Positions 7,613 to 15,226 of a DNA stretch of 17,535 nucleotides are shown here, piece by piece (the first letter of the stretch is position 1; every line of letters starts with the position of its first letter). The notes under the pieces are model-generated. The model worked only from the letters and a program-made list of their open reading frames with translations, made no database searches and had not been told where the DNA came from. A program made the translations under genes and the position numbers. The stretch comes from a bacterium (GTDB lineage: Bacteria > Ratteibacteria > UBA8468 > B48-G9 > JAFGKM01): contig JAKPNC010000138.1 in assembly GCA_029548585.1 (NCBI GenBank), positions 1 through 17,535 of the forward strand, written 5' to 3'.

Positions 7613-8578
7613 TCATACCTTGTTGACCGGATATAAAGGCTTACCCCCGAGCAGCACCTCCCGCACGTTGCAGGCAGCCTTCGTCTTCAGCTCGAGGATG
7701 GATTCCTCGGTGTAAAAGCCCACGTGTCCGGAAAGAGTTATATTCTCAAGGGTCAAAAGGGGATTATCCTTTTCAATCGGTTCCTTCTCAAAAACATCCA
7801 GTCCGGCGCTGTCTATCCAGCCTTCCTTCAACGCCCTGTAAAGAGCTTTTTCGTCCACTATGGCGCCCCTGGAGGTGTTTATAAAGATCGCCGTCGGTTT
7901 CATCTTGCTGAAAAGCACTTCGTTAAACATCTTCCTGGTTTTATCAGTAACGGGCATATGGACCGAGAAATAGTCTCCATCCCTCAGGGCCGTCTCCATG
8001 TCCACCTTCTGCCCGCCGTTTGAAGAGATGGCGCTTGCGTCTATATAAGGGTCGTATACCAGCACCTTTCCCGGTTCAAAGCCTGCAAGCTTCCTGTGAA
8101 CGGCCCGGGCAATCATCCCGTACCCGAAAAAAACAAAGGTTTTTCCCTTGATCCTGTACTGGGGCGATGTTGCCTTTATATCCCACACGCCCGACCTAAC
8201 CTGCCTGTCCCTCTGGGCTACCTTCCGCACGCAGGACAAGAATAATCCCATGGCCTGGTCAGAGACGTCTTCGCCGCAGTAATCAGGCACATTGGCCACC
8301 CATATTCCCCTGGCAGTCGCCGCCTCAACGTCCACGTTGTCATAACCGACTCCGTACCTTGAAATGACACGGCATTTCTCCATCCTGTTTATTACCTCCG
8401 CAGTCACGGGGGGAAGATTGGCAATGAGCCCGTCCGCATCGGCCACAGCATTTATAATTTCAGATTCAAGATTGCTCCTTACCGAAAGCACCTCGGCCCC
8501 GGCCGGCTCAAGAACTTTCTTCTCCGCCTCATAATCGGGATAATAACGGTCGTCCGCTATCACTACCTTGTATTTCAT
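7613..8578 (-). CDS. D-isomer-specific 2-hydroxyacid dehydrogenase
   Basis: A 321-residue NAD(P)-dependent oxidoreductase interconverting a 2-keto acid and a D-2-hydroxy acid. The catalytic triad is complete: Arg237 (NTSRGAIVDE), Glu266 (DVFEKEP) and His285 (SGHVGFYTEE). The dinucleotide site is GYGMIA (152-157) with Asp176 in VYDPY, which predicts NAD over NADP. The third glycine of GxGxxG is Ala. The start is supported by AAGGAG about six bases upstream. In this operon a substrate such as glyoxylate/hydroxypyruvate, 2-keto-3-deoxygluconate or another sugar-derived keto acid is plausible, but it cannot be read from the sequence. SerA is unlikely, as there is no ACT domain. The gap to the SDR stop is 85 nt, enough to leave room for a weak internal regulatory site, though I see none. 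Confidence 0.85.
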   Translation of the reverse strand: MKYKVVIADDRYYPDYEAEKKVLEPAGAEVLSVRSNLESEIINAVADADGLIANLPPVTAEVINRMEKCRVISRYGVGYDNVDVEAATARGIWVANVPDYCGEDVSDQAMGLFLSCVRKVAQRDRQVRSGVWDIKATSPQYRIKGKTFVFFGYGMIARAVHRKLAGFEPGKVLVYDPYIDASAISSNGGQKVDMETALRDGDYFSVHMPVTDKTRKMFNEVLFSKMKPTAIFINTSRGAIVDEKALYRALKEGWIDSAGLDVFEKEPIEKDNPLLTLENITLSGHVGFYTEESILELKTKAACNVREVLLGGKPLYPVNKV

Positions 8579-8663
8579 AAGATGCTCCTTTGCACCCTGT
8601 CAGCCCCTCATACCTGTCCCGGGTTGCCCGTAAAGATCCTTTTTTTCACACCGCCAGGAATCG

Positions 8664-9509
8664 TCACACTCCGCTGAAAGAACCGAATCCGCCGTCTATG
8701 GCCAGGCTGCTTCCGGTCGTAAAAGACGCGGACGGGGAACACAGGTAAACTATCCCGCCCAGGAGTTCTTCCGGCTTGCCGTAACGGCCCATGGGAGTCC
8801 CGCCGAGAATATCCTGTCCGCGGCTCGACTTAAGCACGCCCGGAGTCTTGTTGATCAGGTCGGCATTCTGAAGAGTGGGGAAAAACCCAGGCCTGATCTC
8901 GTTGACCCGTATGAGAGGGGAATGGTTCATTGCAAGGTCTGCGGCCAGCCACTTGGTGAAGTTGCTGACGGCGGCTTTCGCGGCCGAGTAAGCTACCGTC
9001 CTTGAAAGAGGGGTATCCGCGCTCATCGAGGACGTGTTTATGATAACTCCTTCCTTCTGCTCTATCATCTTCTCGACAAATACCAGGGAAGGCAGAACCG
9101 TTCCCAGTATGTTGAGGTCAAAGACAAACTTTATCCCTTCGGGGGAAAGGTTGTGGAAATAAACCCCTTCCTCTTTATTTGTCAGCGCCCTGGGATGGTT
9201 GCCTCCCGCCCCGTTAATAAGGATGTCAACCCTTCCGAACTTCTTCACAACAGCCTTGTATGCATTCCTGACGCTCTCCTGGTTAAGCACGTCCACGGCA
9301 ACTGCCAGGGAGTCCGTCCCGGATTCTTTCACGTCCCGGGCCGTCTTTTCAGCTTCTTCCAGCCTCAGGTCAAGCGCGGCTATCTTGACCCCGAGTTGGG
9401 CCAGCCCCCTCGCAACGGTTCCGAAGAGGATCCCGCCCGCTCCCGTGATTACAGCGGTTTTTCCTTCAAGCGAAAACATTTCCCTGAGTTTCAATTCCGA
9501 TCTTCCCAT
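8664..9509 (-). CDS. uxuB: SDR-family D-mannonate oxidoreductase / fructuronate reductase-like
   Basis: A 281-residue short-chain dehydrogenase. Classical marks are TGAGGILFG (22-30) for cofactor binding, INGAGG (98-103), Ser160/Ser161, and Tyr174 and Lys178 in YSAAK, followed by IDGGFGSFSGV at the C-terminus. The NGAGGNHP insert, the 'LSPEGIKFVFDLNILGT' block and the TPMGRYGKPEELLGG block match what I know of the Gram-positive SDR-type UxuB (B. subtilis YjmF), which interconverts fructuronate and mannonate on the way to KDG. The call fits KdgK and Eda nearby. A gluconate 5-dehydrogenase-like role is the main alternative. The start is ATG 9509, nine bases after AGGAG. The ATG at 9518 abuts that ribosome-binding site and is too close to use. 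No mannonate dehydratase is in the window. Confidence 0.72.
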   Translation of the reverse strand: MGRSELKLREMFSLEGKTAVITGAGGILFGTVARGLAQLGVKIAALDLRLEEAEKTARDVKESGTDSLAVAVDVLNQESVRNAYKAVVKKFGRVDILINGAGGNHPRALTNKEEGVYFHNLSPEGIKFVFDLNILGTVLPSLVFVEKMIEQKEGVIINTSSMSADTPLSRTVAYSAAKAAVSNFTKWLAADLAMNHSPLIRVNEIRPGFFPTLQNADLINKTPGVLKSSRGQDILGGTPMGRYGKPEELLGGIVYLCSPSASFTTGSSLAIDGGFGSFSGV

Positions 9510-9553
9510 CTTTGTCATCTCCTATTTTGAATGAACTTCCGGTATTGTTCGTA

Positions 9554-10618
9554 TCATCCCCAGAGGCCTTTTACCACAGCCCCTTTCAGGTTCGACTCGT
9601 ACATGGCTGCAATTATCTCCACGCAGGCCAGGCCCAGCTCCGGGCTGCATCCGTACATTACCTCGCTGCCGCCGGCAACGCAGTCGACCGCGTAGGCAAG
9701 CTCCTGTACGTAACCCAGGTTAAAGAACTCGTCCACAGCGGGGCGGGTCCATCCGACGGTCGTGTCGGCCTTCTCTATGGCGTAGGAATACCCGTTGCGG
9801 CTGTAAACCGTCAGCGGGGATCCGAAAGTCAGGTCCACTTTGATGTTTCCGGTAGTCCCGTATATCTCGACGATATCGTTCATGCCTCCCACGGTTATGT
9901 AATTCCCTTCCACGAAAGCCCTCTGGCCGTTTTCAAACTTCATCATGCCCATGCCGAAATCCTCTCCCGTATTCTTCTTGTGGATGAAATTTGATTCGCC
10001 GCCGCCCGTGCACATGGAAAAGACCTCAACAACCTTATTCTTTCCTCCCTGCCCGAGGAACTGGAGAATCCATCCCACCGGGTGTATTGCAAGGTGTATG
10101 AGGCTGCCCCCGCCGCATGTTTCCTTCTTCTGGGCAAAAGGGCTGTGGGTGCCGTTGTGGCACTCTTTCGCCTTCACGTAAAGGGGCTCTCCTATACCGC
10201 CTTCACTGACAACCTCCGAGGCCCTGCGCATCGCCGGCGCAAAGGTCCAGTCTTCGGCATACAGAAGCTTGACGCCCTTCTTCCTGCATGTTTCCACCAT
10301 CTGCCTCGCATCCGACGGATTGGTTGCCAGGGGTTTTTCACAAAGGACGTTCTTCCCTGCTTCCGCGGCGGCCATGACCACGGGATGATGGAGAAAATTA
10401 GGCACGCACACGGATACCAGATCGAGGGATTCCTTTTCAAACATCTCCCTGTAATCCTTGTAAACCTTCGGGATCTTCCACTTTGACGAGAATTCTTCCA
10501 GGTTATCTATGGCTGCGATGGCGGCTATTTCAACCCGGCTGTTGCGGCTGTAGCTGTCGGCATGAAAATCTGCCGCAAACTTGGAACCCACAATACCTAC
10601 CCTCACCTTGTCTTTCAT
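9554..10618 (-). CDS. Gfo/Idh/MocA-family sugar dehydrogenase
   Basis: A 354-residue NAD(P)-dependent oxidoreductase of the glucose-fructose oxidoreductase/inositol dehydrogenase family, usually acting on sugars, inositols or sugar acids. The N-terminal Rossmann domain begins VRVGIVGSKFAADFHADSY. CEKPLATN contains the family EKP with Lys95. The later GGGSLIHLAIHPVGW (169-183) corresponds to 'GGGxLxDxGxHxxD'. The expected catalytic His179 is kept, but the first Asp reads His175 and the last Asp is lost, which points to an unusual substrate. The start has GGGGAGG about five bases upstream. It lies 44 nt before the SDR gene and 81 nt after the large Fe-S oxidoreductase. A role in oxidising or epimerising the released sugar is inferred from context. 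Confidence 0.85.
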   Translation of the reverse strand: MKDKVRVGIVGSKFAADFHADSYSRNSRVEIAAIAAIDNLEEFSSKWKIPKVYKDYREMFEKESLDLVSVCVPNFLHHPVVMAAAEAGKNVLCEKPLATNPSDARQMVETCRKKGVKLLYAEDWTFAPAMRRASEVVSEGGIGEPLYVKAKECHNGTHSPFAQKKETCGGGSLIHLAIHPVGWILQFLGQGGKNKVVEVFSMCTGGGESNFIHKKNTGEDFGMGMMKFENGQRAFVEGNYITVGGMNDIVEIYGTTGNIKVDLTFGSPLTVYSRNGYSYAIEKADTTVGWTRPAVDEFFNLGYVQELAYAVDCVAGGSEVMYGCSPELGLACVEIIAAMYESNLKGAVVKGLWG

Positions 10619-10699
10619 ATATCCTCCCCGTTTTCATCCGGAACAACCTGCGGCATGGACGTGCAGAATATCCCGTTCCGCGGCTTTCCGGCCTTTTCT

Positions 10700-13360
10700 T
10701 CATATCGGCTTATCGTCAGTCTGCAGCATCTCCAGGGTCTTGTTGGGACACATCTGTACGCACATCCCGCAGGCCACGCATTTATCCTCGTCCATTCTTA
10801 TTCTTCCTTCGTCATCGAGTTTGTTGGCAAACATCTTGCAGAGGGTAACGCACGTTTCGCACCCGGCTCCGCACCCGCAGGCAAGACACCTTGAAGCTTC
10901 TGTCACGGCCTGTTCCCGGGTAAGCATGGGGGCGTGGTTTTCAAAATCCCGGATTCTCTCCCTGCCGGGCTTCTGTTCCAGCCTGGGCCTCCAGGCCCTG
11001 GGTTCTTTCCCGTGCCTGACCAGTACCGCATCCTTGTCCGTTTCCTTTTCAAGAGGCGGGTACTTCAGGAAAGCTTCATCCTGCCCGGACAAATATATGT
11101 CAATGGATGCGGCGGCCCTTTTTCCCATGGCAATCGCCTTTATAATATCGGCAGGCCCCGTGGCGCAGTCTCCCCCCGCGTATACTCCTTCCATGCCTGT
11201 GGAACAAGTAAGAGGATCTGCCTTTATGCAGCCCCTGGAGTCCACGGAGAGTCCGCCCGCTTCCACCCTCTGGCCAAGAGCGGTGATAACCGTGTCGGCT
11301 TCCAGCACAAATTGGGTGCCGGCGACCTCCACCGGCCGCCTCCTGCCGCTCGGGTCGACCTTCTCCTCAAGCACGTAGTTCAGAAGCCTTACGCCCCTGA
11401 CTCTGCCTGCTTCAACGATGATTTCGGTGGGAGCCACCAGGTACATTATCCTGGCGCCCTCCTCCTCGGCTTCCCAAACCTCCTCGGCTGTAGCCGGCAT
11501 CTCCTGCCTCGTCCTGCGATAGAGGATGTAAACCTCCGAAGCCCCCAACCTCAGGGCTGTACGGGCGGCATCAACGGCAGTAAATCCTCCTCCTATCACG
11601 GCAACCTTTTTGCCGTCAACGGACTTGCGGGCAGATACCGTGTCTCTGAGGAAAGATACCGCGTCGAGGCAGCTTGCCGACGACTCCTCTCCCTTCACCC
11701 CCAGCTTCATCCCCTTTTGAGCGCCTATCCCGACGAAGAAAGCCTTGTATCCCTCGTCTTTCAAAGACTCGAGAGTAAAATCCTTGCCCATGGACATGCC
11801 CGTCCTTATATCCACTCCGAGATCCCCGAGAACCTTTACCTCCTTGTCTATATCGTCGTCGTTAAGCCTGAAAGCCGGGATGCCGTACCTAAGCATTCCG
11901 CCTGTCCTGGAGGCCGCCTCAAACATGGTAACCCTGTAACCGGCGCGGGCAAGATCGTATGCGGCGGATATGCCCGCAGGCCCCGAACCTATGACGGCAA
12001 CCTTCTCCTGCCTGGGTTTACCCTTTTTATTGAGGATATCCGGCTTCCATCCTTCCCGTTCGGCCATGTCAAGCACAAACCTCTTTATTTCCCTTATCAT
12101 CAGGGGCTGATCCTTTAGCCCCCTTGTGCACGCCTTCTCGCACGGGTAGTCGCAAACCTTGCCGCAGACAGACTGGAGAGGCGACTTTGACATTATCAGC
12201 TGGTACGCCTCCTCGAACCTTTCTTCCGCTACCCTGCGGACATAACCCTGTGCAGGCACTGAATTGGGACATTCAAAGATACAGGGAGCCACGGGACGAG
12301 GTTCCTTCATCTGCACATGGCCCGGATAGAGAGTCAGCTCCGGCGCCGAAGTGATCGCCGGCACCAGGATATCCCTCATCTCCCTGGGAGACCGGTAACC
12401 TTTCTCTTTCATGTAATTCTTGAAACCGTGGATAAGTTCCGGCATGAATCCGAATCCGCTCACGAGGGTTTCGGCGCATATGCCTATGAGATCCGCGCCG
12501 CACATGACCATCTCAATGGCGTCCTTCCAGTCTGAAATTCCGCCAACTCCCGTGAGAATCCTGTCAGGACCGCATGTCTTGCGCATCTCGTACACGTCCC
12601 TCAGGGCAAGGGGTTTCAGCCATTTGCCGGCAAGGCAGGCCATGCCTATCTCCTTCTGCAGGTAATACATGGAACTGGTCGGATCATCGAGATTTATCGG
12701 AGGAACCCCGAGCCGGTTGGCCGTGCCCCCAACCACGTCGGCCCCGGATTCAAAGGCGGCGCGGGCTATCTTTCCTATCTGGCCTCCCTCGGGGGTAAGC
12801 TTCAGGAAAACGGGTATCTTTACGGTTGCCTTGACCGCCGAAACCACCTGGGTCGCCACGCCCTGGTTCTTTCCCATGCTCGCCCCTGTCTTCGGCCCGC
12901 CGGTATCCTTGCCTGTTACCTCGACGTTGAAAGACATGTTGGGACAGCACATGTTAAGTTCTATAACGTCAGCTCCCGCATCCTCGCACTTCTTGGCCAT
13001 CTCGGCCCATCCCTCCGGCCCCTTATCCCCGGCGTAAGTGATATTGGCAAAGAGCACGAGCTCCGGCGTCTTCTTCTTTCCTTCCTCTATCAGCTTCAGC
13101 AGCTCGTCAAGCAGGAGCCTCTTTTCAGCCGTAAAGGAAAAGATGCCCGTCTCGGGATAATAGCCGTACCTCGGAACCCTGTTTATGTAGGGCAGGGGAT
13201 AGACGGTAAGCTTGAGGCTGGCCCCCCCCCATCCGCAGTCCCTTATCTTTTCAAGCTGTTCTATCGTCATGGTGGTGGGGCCGGAAGATACGTAAAACGG
13301 GTTGCGGAACCTGACTCCGCAAATAACAACCGGGAGATCGAAATCGTTGTAACGGGACAT
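10700..13360 (-). CDS. DHODH-like / GltD-like / Fe-S fusion oxidoreductase (permuted dihydropyrimidine dehydrogenase-like)
   Basis: A large 886-residue flavo-iron-sulfur protein. Residues about 5-335 are a PreA/dihydroorotate-dehydrogenase-like FMN barrel (VIELNMCCPN 132-141, LTGVGGISDW 269-278). Residues 360-430 form a GltD-type 4Fe-4S domain (C360, C364, then C399, C403, C407, C411). Residues 452-760 are a two-nucleotide disulphide-reductase module (AVIGSGPAG 455-463, VAVIGGGFTAVD 586-597, YAGGDCATG 727-735). The tail has a six-Cys cluster (825-841) and a ferredoxin motif CVACGMCVQMCP (861-872). This is the domain set of dihydropyrimidine dehydrogenase with the FMN barrel first instead of late. 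The catalytic-Cys loop of that enzyme ('ACGQ') seems to read ASMGKNQ (160-166), so the substrate may differ. The start is ATG 13360 with GGAGGG just upstream; an in-frame ATG at 13429 lacks one. It is the first gene of its operon. Confidence 0.8.
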   Translation of the reverse strand: MSRYNDFDLPVVICGVRFRNPFYVSSGPTTMTIEQLEKIRDCGWGGASLKLTVYPLPYINRVPRYGYYPETGIFSFTAEKRLLLDELLKLIEEGKKKTPELVLFANITYAGDKGPEGWAEMAKKCEDAGADVIELNMCCPNMSFNVEVTGKDTGGPKTGASMGKNQGVATQVVSAVKATVKIPVFLKLTPEGGQIGKIARAAFESGADVVGGTANRLGVPPINLDDPTSSMYYLQKEIGMACLAGKWLKPLALRDVYEMRKTCGPDRILTGVGGISDWKDAIEMVMCGADLIGICAETLVSGFGFMPELIHGFKNYMKEKGYRSPREMRDILVPAITSAPELTLYPGHVQMKEPRPVAPCIFECPNSVPAQGYVRRVAEERFEEAYQLIMSKSPLQSVCGKVCDYPCEKACTRGLKDQPLMIREIKRFVLDMAEREGWKPDILNKKGKPRQEKVAVIGSGPAGISAAYDLARAGYRVTMFEAASRTGGMLRYGIPAFRLNDDDIDKEVKVLGDLGVDIRTGMSMGKDFTLESLKDEGYKAFFVGIGAQKGMKLGVKGEESSASCLDAVSFLRDTVSARKSVDGKKVAVIGGGFTAVDAARTALRLGASEVYILYRRTRQEMPATAEEVWEAEEEGARIMYLVAPTEIIVEAGRVRGVRLLNYVLEEKVDPSGRRRPVEVAGTQFVLEADTVITALGQRVEAGGLSVDSRGCIKADPLTCSTGMEGVYAGGDCATGPADIIKAIAMGKRAAASIDIYLSGQDEAFLKYPPLEKETDKDAVLVRHGKEPRAWRPRLEQKPGRERIRDFENHAPMLTREQAVTEASRCLACGCGAGCETCVTLCKMFANKLDDEGRIRMDEDKCVACGMCVQMCPNKTLEMLQTDDKPI
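13222..13230 (-). repeat. Nine-G homopolymer inside the Fe-S fusion gene
   Basis: Nine consecutive G on the coding strand span codons 44-47 (Trp-Gly-Gly-Ala). The frame is intact here. A one-base slip would truncate the protein within its first 50 or so codons. Confidence 0.8.
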
Positions 13361-13450
13361 TGAACCCTCCGTATGATTAAAAAAACCTGGTTTATGGCCT
13401 GACCAAAAAATGGATTGACATGCCAGCAAGCTTATGCCGCTGTCCTCCTG

Positions 13451-13479
13451 ATTTTAACATATCCTGCCTTCCAAGTCAA
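13451..13479 (-). promoter_or_regulatory. Promoter of the - strand operon (extended -10)
   Basis: Read on the - strand, TTGACT (13479-13474) is followed by a 17-bp spacer and TAAAAT (13456-13451), with TGT just before the -10 box. Start of transcription near 13444 would leave a leader of about 84 nt before the Fe-S fusion gene. Confidence 0.7.
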
Positions 13480-13501
13480 AAGGCGGATAACCCCGGATTA
13501 A

Positions 13502-13530
13502 TTGGATTGATTGCCTTTTTATGTTATTAT
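13502..13530 (+). promoter_or_regulatory. Promoter of the OmpH-like gene (extended -10)
   Basis: TTGGAT (13502-13507), a 17-bp spacer, then TATTAT (13525-13530) preceded by TGT. It lies back-to-back with the - strand promoter; the two -35 boxes are 22 bp apart. Confidence 0.6.
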
Positions 13531-13579
13531 AACTGTTCACGCGGGATAATCAGCCCGGCATACAAAAGGAGGAATTTAA

Positions 13580-14074
13580 ATGTTAAAGATGTTCAGGGAT
13601 AAGAACAGCAGGGACCTGATCCTTGCCGCATCGGTGCTGGTACTTGCAATAGTTTTGCTCCTCACCGCAGGCAGCAGGATCTTCGGCAGGTCAACGACCA
13701 TAGTTTCGGCAGATATTGACAGGATCATGGGTGAACACCCGGCTTTCAAGGAGGCAATGGCCCGTTTCCAGTCAGAGATCACGTCCATGAGCGGCAAGCT
13801 TGAGAAGCTCCAGGGAGCCGAAAGGATAAAAGAACAGCAGAGACTCCAGATGGAGCTGCAGAAGATAGCCGCAAAACTCCAGGAAGAAGCCATGTCCAGG
13901 GTTATGAAAGACGTAGAAAGCATAGCGAAAAGCAAGGGCTACGACTACATTATAGACAAGAAGAGCATGGTAGCAGGGGGAAAAGACGTCACGGGAGAGA
14001 TTCTCAGCAGCCTCAAGGGAGGCGACAAGCCTGAAGAGGAGACTCCTCTCCTGCCCATGATACCTGTAAAGTAA
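13580..14074 (+). CDS. Skp/OmpH-like periplasmic chaperone-type protein, membrane anchored
   Basis: A 164-residue protein with a short basic N-terminus (MLKMFRDKNSRD), a single hydrophobic segment at about residues 13-33, and a periplasmic part. The stretch TIVSADIDRIMGEHPAFKEAM (about 40-60) is the Skp/OmpH opening pattern. A charged coiled coil follows (about 60-115, rich in Gln/Lys/Glu), then SKGYDYIIDKKSMVAGGKDVT, the typical Skp 'yd.vid...v.y....DIT' ending. Skp binds unfolded outer-membrane proteins, so its presence indicates a diderm envelope. The hydrophobic segment is better explained as an uncleaved anchor or a signal peptide without a clear cleavage site. AGGAGG at 13568-13573 sets the start. 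It has its own promoter, and a DUF1835-type gene follows within 11 nt. It probably has nothing to do with the sugar genes. Confidence 0.78.
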   Translation: MLKMFRDKNSRDLILAASVLVLAIVLLLTAGSRIFGRSTTIVSADIDRIMGEHPAFKEAMARFQSEITSMSGKLEKLQGAERIKEQQRLQMELQKIAAKLQEEAMSRVMKDVESIAKSKGYDYIIDKKSMVAGGKDVTGEILSSLKGGDKPEEETPLLPMIPVK

Positions 14075-14084
14075 GGAGGTTGTC

Positions 14085-14954
14085 CTGGCAGAAAAAATTC
14101 TCAACATAACCAGCGGGGACATTTCCGGCGGGATCATTTCAAGATCCGGAGTCAACGGGGAGGTCTTTGTCTGGCATGACATACTTTACGAAGGGCCGAG
14201 AGAGCCCGGATGGCCCGACGAGAAAACCATGGAGGCCCGCTCTTCCTTTTTGGGAAGGACGACGGGAGGGGGGCTGGACAGAAAACTGGTCATGGATACG
14301 ATGAGAAAGCAGTATGGCCGGCTTGAAAACTTATCCGGGTATGACAAAATAATCCTCTGGTTCGATGCCTGCCTTTTCGACCAGGCCATGCTATGCCACG
14401 TTCTCAACTGTCTCAACCTGGTCCAGGCCGGGGGAAAAACAGAACTTATCTGCGTAGATTCTTTCCCGGGCATACTTCCTTACAACGGGCTGGGACAACT
14501 CAGCCCGGAACAGGCTTTTTCCGTATACGGCACCCGGCAAAAGGTAAGCGCCGAAGAGTTCTCCTTTGCATCAAGGGTTGACAGGGCTTTTGCCATACAG
14601 GACATGGAGGAATTCTCCCGCCTGGCAAGAATGGAAAAGGCCCCCATCCCATGGGTGCCGGACGCAGTCAGAAGGTGGCTTGAAGAACAGCCGGACTCCT
14701 CCGGGCTGGGCAAGCTCCAGAGGCTCGCGATACAGGCAGTCAAAAACGGCAAGAAGCATCCTTCGGATATATTGAAGGAGGTAGCCTCAAAAGATACGCC
14801 GCCCCGCTACTGGGGAGACACGACCCTGTGGAGCAAGATAAACTCACTGGCGGAAAAAACTCCCCCGCTTGTTTCAATAAAGGGACCTGCCGACAGGCTG
14901 CCCCAATGGACGACATCCTTCGGCATGGATGAATTCTCAATTTTCCCCTCGTAA
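14085..14954 (+). CDS. DUF1835-domain protein, apparent CTG start
   Basis: A 289-residue protein of the DUF1835 type; its function is not established. Family marks near the N-terminus are ILNITSGDISGG (5-16), VFVWHDILYEGP (27-38) with the conserved W-x-D and EGP, and KIILWFDACLFDQAMLCHVL with the conserved LWF and Gln. The first in-frame ATG (14229) would delete the first two blocks, so the gene must start earlier. An in-frame TAA at 14067 limits it, and the only usual or near-usual start in between is CTG 14085. AAGGAGG (14073-14079) is placed five bases before it and overlaps the stop of the OmpH-like gene, with which it is surely co-transcribed. The coding region ends with WTTSFGMDEFSIFPS. 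A sequencing error near the start is the alternative to a real CTG. Confidence 0.72.
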   Translation: MAEKILNITSGDISGGIISRSGVNGEVFVWHDILYEGPREPGWPDEKTMEARSSFLGRTTGGGLDRKLVMDTMRKQYGRLENLSGYDKIILWFDACLFDQAMLCHVLNCLNLVQAGGKTELICVDSFPGILPYNGLGQLSPEQAFSVYGTRQKVSAEEFSFASRVDRAFAIQDMEEFSRLARMEKAPIPWVPDAVRRWLEEQPDSSGLGKLQRLAIQAVKNGKKHPSDILKEVASKDTPPRYWGDTTLWSKINSLAEKTPPLVSIKGPADRLPQWTTSFGMDEFSIFPS

Positions 14955-14983
14955 AGACCCTCGCGGAAGACTACCGACACCTG

Positions 14984-15021
14984 GCAATAAAGCTGGCATT
15001 CCATATTGCCATATTTATTGC
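14984..15021. repeat. Interrupted 38-bp palindrome in the 14955-15226 gap
   Basis: GCAATAAA (14984-14991) pairs with TTTATTGC (15014-15021), and inside it TGGCA (14994-14998) pairs with TGCCA (15007-15011), giving 13 paired positions around a two-base mismatch. No T-run follows, so it is a poor terminator. It could be an operator or an RNA hairpin at the 3' end of the DUF1835 message. Confidence 0.45.
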
Positions 15022-15064
15022 AAAGCGGCGCTCCCCTTTATCGGCAATGGCCAAAATGAGATAT

Positions 15065-15085
15065 TCCCTTTTTTCCCAAAAGGGA
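15065..15085. promoter_or_regulatory. Inverted repeat upstream of the GH109-like gene promoter
   Basis: TCCCTTTT (15065-15072) and AAAAGGGA (15078-15085) form a perfect 8-bp inverted repeat with a 5-bp centre, ending 14 bp before the -35 box. This is a plausible activator or repressor site; no known operator is recognised. Confidence 0.4.
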
Positions 15086-15099
15086 TCTGATCCAATCCC

Positions 15100-15128
15100 T
15101 TGACATATTTCATCCCGGGTAGTTAAAT
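15100..15128 (+). promoter_or_regulatory. Promoter of the GH109-like gene
   Basis: Perfect TTGACA (15100-15105), 17-bp spacer, TTAAAT (15123-15128). Transcription would start near 15135, leaving a leader of about 90 nt before the ATG at 15227. Confidence 0.6.
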
Positions 15129-15226
15129 ATAGATTCTGCATGTGCCCGGCAACCTTGCGGAAAACTCCATTCTCTTCTTTCTTCAGGAACCGGCCGGGGC
15201 AAGCCAACAATAAGGAGAAGACAACA

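Noticed and set aside
10934..12118. A 394-codon open frame on the + strand
   Set aside because: Opposite the Fe-S fusion gene, whose protein has clear nucleotide-binding and cysteine motifs; the + strand translation resembles nothing.
10700..13360. Plain glutamate synthase small chain
   Set aside because: The GltD-like module is only the middle part; an FMN barrel precedes it and extra Fe-S clusters follow.
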